Of a stretch of DNA of 64,000 nt, positions 39,401-51,100 are shown piece by piece. The notes below the pieces were generated by a model. The model did not search any database and was not told the origin of the DNA. It worked only from the letters and a program-made list of their open reading frames with translations. The stretch's first letter is position 1. Each line of letters starts with the position of its first letter. Made by a program: the position numbers and the translations under genes. The stretch lies in contig LS997563.1 of assembly GCA_000469685.2 (NCBI GenBank), forward strand, positions 617,369 through 681,368, given 5' to 3'. This stretch comes from Haemonchus contortus. Lineage: Eukaryota; Nematoda; Chromadorea; Rhabditida; Trichostrongylidae.

Positions 39401-42400
39401 CGGGCCGCCCGGTTAACGCCGGGCTTCCCTCGTTATGGTGTCGCCCGGTTTCGCCGGGCGGTCCTTGTAAGAAATTTGCTATGCGTAAGTAACTCTTCAG
39501 ATTCCCATTTTTCCTTGAAAGCTCTACACCCTCAGCATCAGCTGCGAATTGGGAGCGATTTTTCTGTAAGCTATCTTTGCTGTGTGCGGTAAGAACATCG
39601 TATAATACCACAAAAGCGAGTATTCAATCGCCGTATAATATCACAAATAAGAAAAAAAGGGGACAGTTCGGTTAAGGAAGCGTACCTCCGTGAAATTTTC
39701 GTGCAGCTGAAATAGTTTCAGCGTTCTATGGCCAAATTGCCTATTTTCGCGCAAACCCCGCCCCTGTGGGCGGGGTCCTTTGCTGCCACCTCTACTAAGT
39801 GTTCCCATCCTGTCGCCTGTACTCCTACCAAGTTTGAACGCTCTAGGGCCAAATTGACAATTTTCCCCCTATGGGCGGGACTGCGCGAAAATTGTGAGTG
39901 TTCCCATCCTGTTCCCATAACTCCTATCAAATTTGAACACTCCAGGTCCACGGAGACAGAAGTTATGAATTTTTGTTCAAACCCCGCCCATTGTGGGCGG
40001 AATCTGGTCCTGCCACCCACCATTAGTATTCTGATCCTGCCGCCCGTACTCCTACCAGATTTGAACATTTTAAGATCACGGGGACAGGAGTTGTGAATTT
40101 TTGCACAAACCCCGCCCCCTTCAAGCGGATTCCGGTCCTGCCACCCACTAGAAGTGTTCCCATCCTATCGCCTAAATACCTACCAAATTCGAACGAGTTC
40201 GGTCCACGGGGACAGGAGTCATGAATTTTCGGTCAGACACACACACATACACACACAAACACACAAACACACCAACTATGTATGTATGTATGTATGTATG
40301 TATGTATGTATGTATGTATGTATGTATGTATGCATGTATGTATGTATGTATGTATGTATGTATGTATGTATGTATGTATGTATGTATGTATGTATGTATG
40401 TATGTATGTATGTATGTATGTATGTATGTATGTATGTATGTATGTATGTATTGTATGTATGTATGTATGTATGTATGTATGTATGTATGTATGTATGTAT
40501 GTATGTATGTATGTATGTATGTATGTATGTATGTATGTATGTATGTATGTATGTATGTATGTATGTATGTATGTTATGGTATGTATGTATGTAATGTATG
40601 GTATGTATGTATGTATGTATGTATGTATGTATGTATGTATGTATGTATGTATGTATGTATGTATGTATGTATGGTATGTATGTATGTATGTATGTATGTA
40701 TGTATGTATGTATGTATGTATGTATGTATGTATGTATGTATGTATGTATGTATGTATGTATGTATGTATGTATGTATGTATGTATGTATGTATGTATGTA
40801 TGTATGTATGTATGTATGTATGTATGTATGTATGTATGTATGTATGTATGTATGTATGTATGTATGTATGTATGTATGTATGTATGTATGTATGTATGTA
40901 TGTATGTATGTATGTATGTATGTATGTATGTATGTATGTATGTATGTATGTATGTATGTATGTATGTATGTATGTATGTATGTATGTATGTATGTATGTA
41001 TGTATGTATGTATGTATGTATGTATGTATGTATGTATGTATGTATGTATGTATGTATGTATGTATGTATGTATGTATGTATGTATGTATGTATGTATGTA
41101 TGTATGTATGTATGTATGTATGTATGTATGTATGTATGTATGTATGTATGTATGTATGTATGTATGTATGTATGTATGTATGTATGTATGTATGTATGTA
41201 TGTATGTATGTATGTATGTATGTATGTATGTATGTATGTATGTATGTATGTATGTATGTATGTATGTATGTATGTATGTATGTATGTATGTATGTATGTA
41301 TGTATGTATGTATGTATGTATGTATGTATGTATGTATGTATGTATGTATGTATGTATGTATGTTGTATGTATGTATGTATGGGTATTTTTTTGTTGTAAT
41401 TGTGTATGTTTTCGAATTTTTTTTGTTTTTATGTCTGTATGTATGTATGTTATGTGTATGTATGTATGTATGTATGTATGGTATTGTATGTAGTATGTAG
41501 GTATTGTTGAACGTATGTATGTGTACGTATGTTATGGGGATAGTATATGTATATGTACATGATGTGTGAATTTCCTGCTTACTTATTAGGGCGCTTCGTC
41601 TGTCGTCTGTCTTGTCGTCTGTCGGTCTGGATGGTCTGTCACGAAATTCCTTCTGATCTTTAATCTGCGGGAGAGGACCGGGTCAAGCGGGGCTGGGTGG
41701 GGCCATGTCCGAGTATATTAAAGCACACATCAGCTTGACAGAGCTCCGCCCACAGTGGGCGTGGCGTGCATCGAAATGAACTGTAATGCGGGCCGTGATT
41801 TCAAATTCATTCACAAAACGGCTTCAAAACTGGGGCTCAAAGGTGGCTTAAGGTGTGCATTGGTAGCTGGATCCAACTGGGGAGACCCACCCCCGATGGG
41901 CGGTGCGTTCTCCAAAAATGCAATGCTTTATGAAAACATACTCGGTTTGGGGGAAGCCAACAGAGCAGGGAAAAGTTGGTGTGGGAGGAGCATTGTCGAA
42001 GGTGTCTCCAGCATAAATGACGTCAGCGGAGGCCCGCCCACAATGGGCAGAGCATGCCTCGAAGCTCACATCCCTTCTTACATCTATATACAAAAATCCA
42101 TAACTCCAGTTCCCACAGACCTAGAAAGTTCAAACTTGGTAGGAGTACAGGCGCCATGGTGGGGAAACTCATGGTGGGTGGCAGAACCAGACTCCGCCCA
42201 CGTGGGGCTAGGTTGGGCGAAAATTCATAACTCCTGTCCCCATGGACCGAGAAAGTTCAAACTTGGTAGGAGTACAGGCGACAGGATGGGAACTTCTATG
42301 GTGGCAGGACCAGACTTCGCCCACAGGAGGCGAGGTTTGAGCGGAAACTCATAAATCCGATAAAGGTCTATGATGAAAATCAGCTCATAGGGCTCCGTTT

Positions 42401-45002
42401 CTCATGGCTAGAGCCCCTAACGCACGCGAGAGCGTGCGTAGCCGCCTGGTATGTATGTAGGTATGAACGTATGTACAGTAGCGCCCAAAAGTCCCAGCCA
42501 AATGCTTCTTCAGCTGCGCTGTTTAGTCGTAACTCCTTTCCTACTGGATCTAATCATGCAAAATTTCGATATTTGTTGCATGGTTGTATTGTTAACATTT
42601 ACCACTATTAACCTCAGTATGATCATGTTACAGATATCCCAAATAGCATGAACCCAAAATCAACTGGAAATACGGACTATGATCCTAGTGCAACTTCTTT
42701 CCTTTTTGCACTCAAATAGTGTGTAATAGTGTGAAGTATGCCTGGAGAATGAGAAAGAATGAGATTATGGAATAGATGAAAAAATCAAAATTTCGCGCGA
42801 TTCGCTCCTCTAAGAAGAAAGTTTGCCGAAGACTTTTGAGCGGTACTGTATGTACGTTTGTTTGTTTGTGTCGCGAGAACCTGTAACCTAAAAACACCCC
42901 TAGAGGTGAAGATAGGTTCGAAAGAGTCAAGCCCAGGACAAGATCAACAGAGCACATTTGAACGCAGCGAGCCTCTGTAACTGTGGGCGGGGCAAACGTC
43001 CAGACAACATATTCTAAAGGCTCCGTGAACTACTTGTTTCGACCTGGATAGGCAATTCCAGTTCTGTTTAAAGAAGTCACAAAATAATGTGTTGTCAAAT
43101 AACATTTGTTGCATATTATCCTATACTCTGCTCACGGGCGGCGAAACTGAGTTCCATCGGAAATACATGATTGCTGTTCTCGTAGACTCAGAGTTATCGG
43201 ATTTGAAAGGAATTCAGATGGCAAAACGGTAGCCCTGATAGCAGGCGGCAGGACTGTTTCCGCTCAGATGGAGGGGGAGGAGGAGGGGGAGCGAGGTGTG
43301 TGCAATAATTATACCATAGACCTAGGTGTTCACATTTCAAAGGGATACAGGCGTCGAAATGGGAAGAAGGATGTCAAGTAGCAGGTGCTGAATTCATCTA
43401 CCGATGGTAAGGCGTGCCCGAAAAACTTCCTTACGAAGTTTGAGCGTCCATATTCGGGAAGGACACTGGCAGCAGGAGTGCCTAATGACAGGTAGCAGAT
43501 TGGGCCCTTGAAAATCCCCATCTTACAATCAGACATGGAAGGGTGCTAAGATTAACGTTGCCGGAATGTTGATCGGTGACAACGAAGTGCTAAATCGTTC
43601 TGTTCTGTAATTAGGTCAATCGCAACTCTGCTCCCTACGATTGAGTGCGTTCAGTGTTCTAACCCTAACAAAGTCGAAGAGATGGTACACAGGAAAATGC
43701 GCAAACGTATCTGTCGATATGTAGCTGCTACTAATTACTGGTTTCAAAAGGAAGAGGGGAGAGAATAATGGTATCCCACAGTAAGACGTTTCGGCCTTGA
43801 CATTGAAAGAAATACATTCGGCTTCAAATTAAGAGATACGTCTTCGTATTTCTTACAGTCGAGTACCAGGGTTCCGTCTACAACCCAGATGAAGGTCGTG
43901 ATTACCCTCCCCCCCCCCACATGGAAACAGAATGCTCTCGAAGTATGAAGGTACCAGACGGCTACGCACGCTCTCGCGCGCGCTAGGGGCTCTAGCCATG
44001 AGAGACGGAGCCGCATGAGCTGATTTTCATTATAGACCTTTATCGGATTTCCGCTCAAACCTCGCCTCCTGCGGGTGGAATCTGGTCCTGCCACCCACCA
44101 TTAGTATTCTGATCCTGCCGCCCGTACTCCTACCAAATTTGAACATTTTAGGATCACGGGGACAGGAGTTGCGAATTTTCGCACAAACCCCGTCCCTTGT
44201 GGGCGGAGACTGGTCCTGCCACCCATAATAAGTGTTCCCATCCTGTCGCCTGTGCTCCTACCAAGTTTGAACTTTCTAGGTCCATGGGGACAGAAGTTAT
44301 GAATTTTAGTTCAAACTCCGCCCATTGTGGGCGGAATCTGGTCCTGCCACCCACCATTAGTATTCCGATCCTGCCGCCCGTACTCCTACCAAATTTGAAC
44401 ATTTTAGGATCACGGGGACAGGAGTTGCGAATTTTCGCACAAACCCCGTCCCTAGTGGGCGGAGTCTGGTTCTACCACCCACCATAAGTTTCCCCGTCGC
44501 GGTATCTGTACTCCTACCAAGTTTGAACTTTCTAGGTCCACTGAGACAGAATTATGAATTTTCTCCCAGACCCCGTCCATTGTGGGCGGGCCTCCGCTGA
44601 CGTCATTTATGCTGGAGTTACCTCCGACAATTGCTCTCCTATATCAACTTTTTCCTGCTCTGTTGGCTTCCTCCGAACCGAGTTATAAATGTTTTCATAA
44701 AGCATTGCATTTCTGGAGAACGCCCCGCCCATCGGGGGTGGGTCTCCCCAGTTCGATCTAAATTACCATACACACCACCAGCCACCTTTAAACTCCAGTT
44801 CTGAAGCCGTCTTGTTACTGAATTCGAAATCATGGTCCTCAGTAGGCCTCATTTCGAGGCCCCACTGTGGGCGGCGCTCCGCCGAGCTGATGTGTGTTTT
44901 ATACTTCTCGAAACCTGGCCCACCCATCCCACACTTGACCCGGTCTCTCCAGGCAGATCTAAAGGAGCTAAGGAATTTCGTGACAGACAGACATACAGAC
45001 AT

Positions 45003-45093
<91 letters not shown>

Positions 45094-45096
45094 GGC

Positions 45097-45133
<37 letters not shown>

Positions 45134-45136
45134 GTC

Positions 45137-45169
<33 letters not shown>

Positions 45170-48100
45170 GTCAGACAGACAGTCAGACAGACAGACTAAG
45201 CGCTTTATAGTAAGTAGGATCATATTGCTCAATTGCTTTCAATTTGCTTGTGATCATATAGAGTACTTTGCTTTCGAGCCAAGTACTTTATATGATCACA
45301 AGCAATTTGAAAGCAATTGAGCAATTTGAAAAAAAGTGCATAACGTTCAATGGAATCACTAATACAACTGATCTGGCTTGTCTGCTACGGTTTGAGGATT
45401 GTGTTCGCTTTGTCTACTTTGGGAAATGAAAATTTCATGGCTGTATTGAAAATGTTACTGTCAGATTTCATAAGGATTTCGATCCATTTTGAGCGAGTTA
45501 CTTATGCACATTTTATCGCGCCACTCAGGCTGGTGGGCGCACGGCGACAAGGAATTTCATGAATGGTGTCGCGAATCTTCGATTAGCTGTGCCCGAAAAT
45601 TGATCAATTCTCCTTCGATACCCTCAATGGTGCGCCATAAAGCAAACATATTAACGCGAAAGCGCAATTTCCTAGACATCAAGCCTCTAGTAGTCGTCTC
45701 AGTCACGATCCCTGACTTCTCCTGAATTTGTGATGGGTTTGCGGACAACTATGCATTTCGATTTCAGTTTCGCCCTTCTCGGAGGACCCCCTTGTCGTCA
45801 TGAAGAGTTCGAAGCACCCATTTTGTTGACCCTTATTCGCTTTTTTCGAAGTTCTGCTCCTGTCAGCGTCCAGTTTTATGCTGCCCTGCCTCCGTGAGCC
45901 TGGTCACGTGGCTCTTCTGATCTCGCTTTATGCGCAGCCCTTACCAAACTCGAAGTGTAGTATTGAAAAAGGTGTGTGAGTTCCTATTTACGATTAATGA
46001 GAAATGCATGACCCTCCCCGAAGATATGGTTTGTGCGAAAGAGAGTATGTTTGTTTCGACGAATTCTGGAATATGTATTATTAGTAGTCGGATTGGCAGG
46101 TTCACGCAGGGGACTCCCCCCTCCTGTTGCACGCAGTTACGGTTGACCCCGAATCCCTCTTAAAATGTATTTCTGATCACAAATTTTTCGATGAGAATCT
46201 CACTAATTGCGCGGACACTACAGTTTCGTCAAGGACTCATATTTTAGTCGCTGACCCTTACGAAATCTTCATCTAATGCTCTCGTTTTCAACAATGTATT
46301 GATCTACTGAGAACTCAATCCTTCCCATAATTGGGTCTACTAGCATATTGACTTCGATGAATTGAGCAACCTAGTTGATAAGCTGAAGATTCTAATTATA
46401 TTCTAGCAATTCACAACATTGGAGAAGATATTCTCCAATGTTGTGAATTGCTGATAACACCACTAGCAGAATTCTCTAATCATAGCCTTCCAATCTTCGA
46501 CATAAAACATTTAGGCCGACCAATTAGATTATGCATGGTCGGACACCTTTCATGGTAACTGTCATCGTTATAAACATGGTACGTGGTCCATCATAAGTTT
46601 GCGAAACCTGAAGCGTAGTAGGCGTGATCCAGTAACAGGGGAGAAAGCTATTTTTGCTCTTATATGGTACTGGCCTTAGTTAGTCCTTATCGCTGCATTT
46701 ATTATTCGTTTTCCGTCAGCCTGCTTTATCATGCCGTTTAATCCTACGGGACATATCAAAAGGCTACAAAGAAACTAAAAGCTCAGACCCTTTCATCATC
46801 GCTGACCCGGGTGTCTCAGCTATTATCATTTTCGTTATCGTTACTTGCGATCCAGCCGTCTACAACACCTTCAACTAGTAATGCTCCATTGCCATGCGGA
46901 AGAGGAACTGATTTAGGAGCTGCTGACGATGTTTGTAAGCTGTTATTAGTTTCTGTCAACGACTATCCACAACCCCTACGGATCTACACCACTCTTAGAG
47001 TGTCAAATTTCCACCGTTAACAGGAAGGATGCTACGTGCCCAGTGGCCTTTCAGGGCTCCTTATCAAACCTTATCACCTGTGGGGAGGGTGGTCCAGATA
47101 TATAGATATGATTTCTGTTTTGCCTGCCACGCGTTCACTGGATCTGGTTTCATGATGCTTCTGTCGTTCTCCACTGTTGCTGTCACAGTTTATTGTTGGG
47201 CGATACGACAACGAGTGTAGAAGGAGTCGAGGCGGTGAAGAAGAACGATAACGATGACGTGTCTTATATATCACAGTTGTTTACATATTCAATCCACTTA
47301 TAATCATCCTATCACAACCTCTTCTAAGGAATCTACAAACAACGGTAATGTTTCGTACGCTTGCCATCAATTATTTTAGCCATCCATTCGTAGTCTAAGT
47401 ACTTCCACATCACGAGCCAGTCTGTCAAGTCTCCACTACTGACCTGAGAAGCTCAACGGACCTAGCCGATCACGCTTTCTGAGGCTTCCTATCGGTCACT
47501 ATCAATCGTTATCAATCCTTTTCACAAAGCATCCACGGTCAAGTTCACCCTGCATTACCCACCGACGTGGCAAGGTTCCATTGTTGACCCGAAGGGTTTA
47601 TCGACTCGATGGTTCTTGCCTTCTATGGCCACTCATCAGCTCGTATCAGATGTTATCAGTTTCTGTCCCCGAAATTTGTTGCACATTTACACCCCACATT
47701 ACCCTACCAAATTGTCAGAATTCCACAATTAACCTGGAAAGCGTGACGAATCCTGCGGCTTTTGCGTTCTGCGGCTCCCTTATCAGTCCCTACCGATTGT
47801 TATCTCCCTATCCCCCCTATGGCTGCTACCACCCTTCTGCCTACATCTCCAAACTCGAAGGCTAATTTCCTAATTTTTCTAATTTTCCGTTACAAGTTTC
47901 CGGTCATGTACACCCATTCAAACACCCCTAGAAACCATCAGACACACTTAGCGAATTATATAGAGTAGGATGTCTTCTAACAAGCTAATTGTAACATTGT
48001 TAGGAGTTGCAGCTTCTAACAATGTTTTCATCTTTCTGGGCAGAGGGTGTGCTGCAAATATCATAATCAATTCTACAGCAAGGAAAGATCGGTGTGAGCA

Positions 48101-51100
48101 GTCTTGCGCTAGAATTATAATTCTGCACTTCCCAATGTAAATGGTGTTATCCTTTGTTCTCCCTCTAGTCTTTATTTGTCATAGAATCTATTTGGATGTA
48201 TTTTGTTGAAGTTGGTATCGATGACGTCTCGGTTGACCTATCAGTGGAATGGACACCACCGGCGAGTGCTCGTCAAAGTCGCCGTAATACAATATTCTCC
48301 GTATCAGCTTCTAATTTTCGTGAGCCTTTCTTGTTTCTCGAGTTCGTGACTTTTTCAAAAAGATCTTATTCTAGGAAACAGTGGTATCGGCATACTGCCA
48401 CTAACGGTTGCGGCTTTGAGGCAGTATGCCAATGCTCCATTAGACGGAATGGAAGAGGAGCGAAAAGAGAAGGTGAGTGAGAATTCAAGCGAACGCATCG
48501 TTCAATTTCTACTGGGCCGAACAGGTTTGTTCTAAGTTGACTGTTCATCCGCTCGATTTTTAGAACAAATAGTCGTCAGGGAATTCAAGTAGTTTGAATC
48601 TCCTGATCCTTAGTATTTCTGGTCAAGCGGCTAAACGCACCAGGCCATTTGCTGAAACTCGGGCGCAAAAGATCCCAATGAAGTGGTCAACTTTTGCCAC
48701 TCCAGCAGCTCTGACGGCCCACTCGATCGTCAGCAACGGCAAGCGATACCATTAATAGTCGTCGAATATGGTATACGAGGCGATTTGAACGACTACAGAT
48801 CGGGATGAATGGCATGATGGCAATTCACTCATATCGGCTTTATACAGTACTCGCCGTAAGAACTCAAAAATTTGCGATAATACCACGAGTTCGCGTCTTT
48901 TTCATCTTTTCTTTGTAAATCGCTTTGAAAGAAATTAATCGAGGAGAAAAAAATACCGTTGAACTCAGCTCATCGAGCTCTACAAGAAGATAGCATAAAA
49001 TTTTAAAAATGCTTTATTTTGGATTGCGCCATGCACTTGAGCTCCATCCGAAAAGTGATTGCATGCACATGGGGTGCACGCTATACTGAAAACTTCAGTA
49101 TTTCAGTATTATTATTCGTTGGATACTTTGCTCTGTTCTCTGATGTTAATGGAACTTTCTCAGCATAAGCCACACGTTTACTGTAACCAGTAACTCGAAC
49201 AATGCGTTATCTGTCATATCATCACGCATATGTTTTGAGAAGCAGGCTGGCGCCCGCATATAAGCATGCGGGTGAAATCATAATCATTCATTCTATTGAA
49301 CTTCTCCTCTCAGTTTCTTATTTCTTGATTATGCACCGTCACTTTGAGTTTAACTTCATTCATAGGATCTCTAAGTACACTTAGCACGATTAGCATTAGA
49401 ACCCGCTTGGTATTATATCCATTTCTCGGGAGGAGTTACTGTAGCGCACTTTTGATCCTTTGATGTGTTTCTTATCAGAATTATCATTATTTTAGTTAGT
49501 AAAAGTTTAATTACCCAAGTTTGAGGTCGTATCGTGTACAAGTCCCGCGTGGCAGAGTTTTAGCAACGAACATATCTCATATACCTACACGACGACTTTA
49601 CACGCTTTAGTGCTTGAAGGAGCTCATTGGTCCCTGAAGATGGTCTGTTCATAATTTGCTTTGGATTGCGCCACGCACTCGATTTTACTCAGTACAGTGT
49701 GAAAATGATTACTGGTTTTGTTCAGTCCCCGTTGTTCCTTTTTTGGTTTCGAGGCTGTAGATAATGCATTTACGGTTTCTGCACTCCTCTTTACTGGCTT
49801 CATTGAGAATATGACATCAATTTACGGCAAAATAAAGTCGATTTTTTTTGGCATTTTCCAATATTTGGAGCAATTTTGCTCCGGAACTTAAGGACGCGGC
49901 AGCGAGGCAATCCGATATTGTAGACTACTCTTTGTGTACTTCGAGGCTGTCATGGTACACGTTATCAAAGATCAACGGTTCTCTCTTGGTATGGCTCCAA
50001 ACTTCGAACTTTCGTCAAGACCAAATCATAAAACAACGTTTTTTCCCTTTCCGCTAGGGAAAAAACAACCATTAGTTAGCACTTTTCACAGAGAATTTAA
50101 CAGTATGCAACTTAATTGAAAAAATTCAAGCGGCAAGGGAAAAAATATAATTTAGCAATTTGAGCGTGACGATAAGCGAAGTTTGGAGCCATACCAAGAG
50201 AGAACTGTTGATCTTTGATAACGTGTACCATGACAGCCTCGAAGTGCACAAAGAGTTGTCTACAATAGCGGATTGCCTCGCTGCCGCGTCCTCAGGTTCC
50301 GGAGCAAAATTGCTCCAAATATTGGAAAATGCCAAAAAATCGACTTTGTTATTTTGCCGTAAATTGATGTCATATTCCCAATGGAACCAGTAAAGAGGAG
50401 CGCAGAAACCGTAGACGCACTTATCTACAGCCTTGAAACCAAAAAAGGAACGATGGGGACTGAACAAAACCAATAATCATTTTCACATTGTACTGAGTAA
50501 AATCGAGTGCGTGGCGCAATCCAAAGCAAATTCTGAACAGTCCATCTTCAGGGACCAATGAGCTCCTCCAAGCACTAATGCGTGCACCCCATGTGCATGC
50601 AATCACTTTTCGGATGGAGCTCAAGTGCATCGCGCAGCCCAAAATAAAGCATTTTCAACATTTTAGGGCATCATCTTGTAGAGCTCGATGAGCTGAGTTT
50701 AACGGTATTTTTTTCCTCGATTAATTTATTCAAAGCGATTTATAAAGAAAAGACGAAAAAGACGCGAACTAGCGGTATTATCGCAAATTTTTGAGTTCTT
50801 ACGGCGAGTACTGTATTTCGTGTGCGGATATGCAACGCTTCCAATATGTTCTTTTTATCAATTTCATTTTGACAGGCCATTATTTTAATAATTATGTTCC
50901 GATGTTCTCATCCTTCCCGTCTTATCAGTATATATTTGGTCACAGGGTGAACACCAAAACTGAACCACTGTTTCTCAGTGTGTACAATTTCAGTCTTCCC
51001 CGAACGGACAAATGACGACGTTATTCGTGGCGAATGCACAATCCTTAAGCGTTTTAAGGATCATTACATGATTGAAGTTGTCCCTTGTTATATTTTTCAA

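Larger units (their letters stand above)
32351..48168. other. 15.8-kb EFR3 intron filled with repeats
   Basis: Holds PLE copies, a piggyBac-like MITE, a mariner fragment, Helitron-like copies A2, B1, B2 and a fifth family end, (TATG)n and (GACA)n arrays. 32650-33630, 34740-35270, 38200-39110 and 43020-43950 contain nothing I recognise; a 107-codon frame at 34733-35056 has no known family. Confidence 0.7.

Noticed and set aside
40154..41500. Open frames of 146-403 codons reading (MYVC)n
   Set aside because: All three frames are open only because TATG repeats lack stop codons; simple-sequence artefact.
41755..42354. 199-codon open frame as a protein-coding gene
   Set aside because: It lies wholly in Helitron-like copy B2 and its minisatellite; similar 'proteins' come from every copy of the 128-bp unit.
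44812..45320. Open frames with DRQT or CLSV repeats (127-162 codons)
   Set aside because: Translation of the (GACA)n microsatellite in several frames and both strands.
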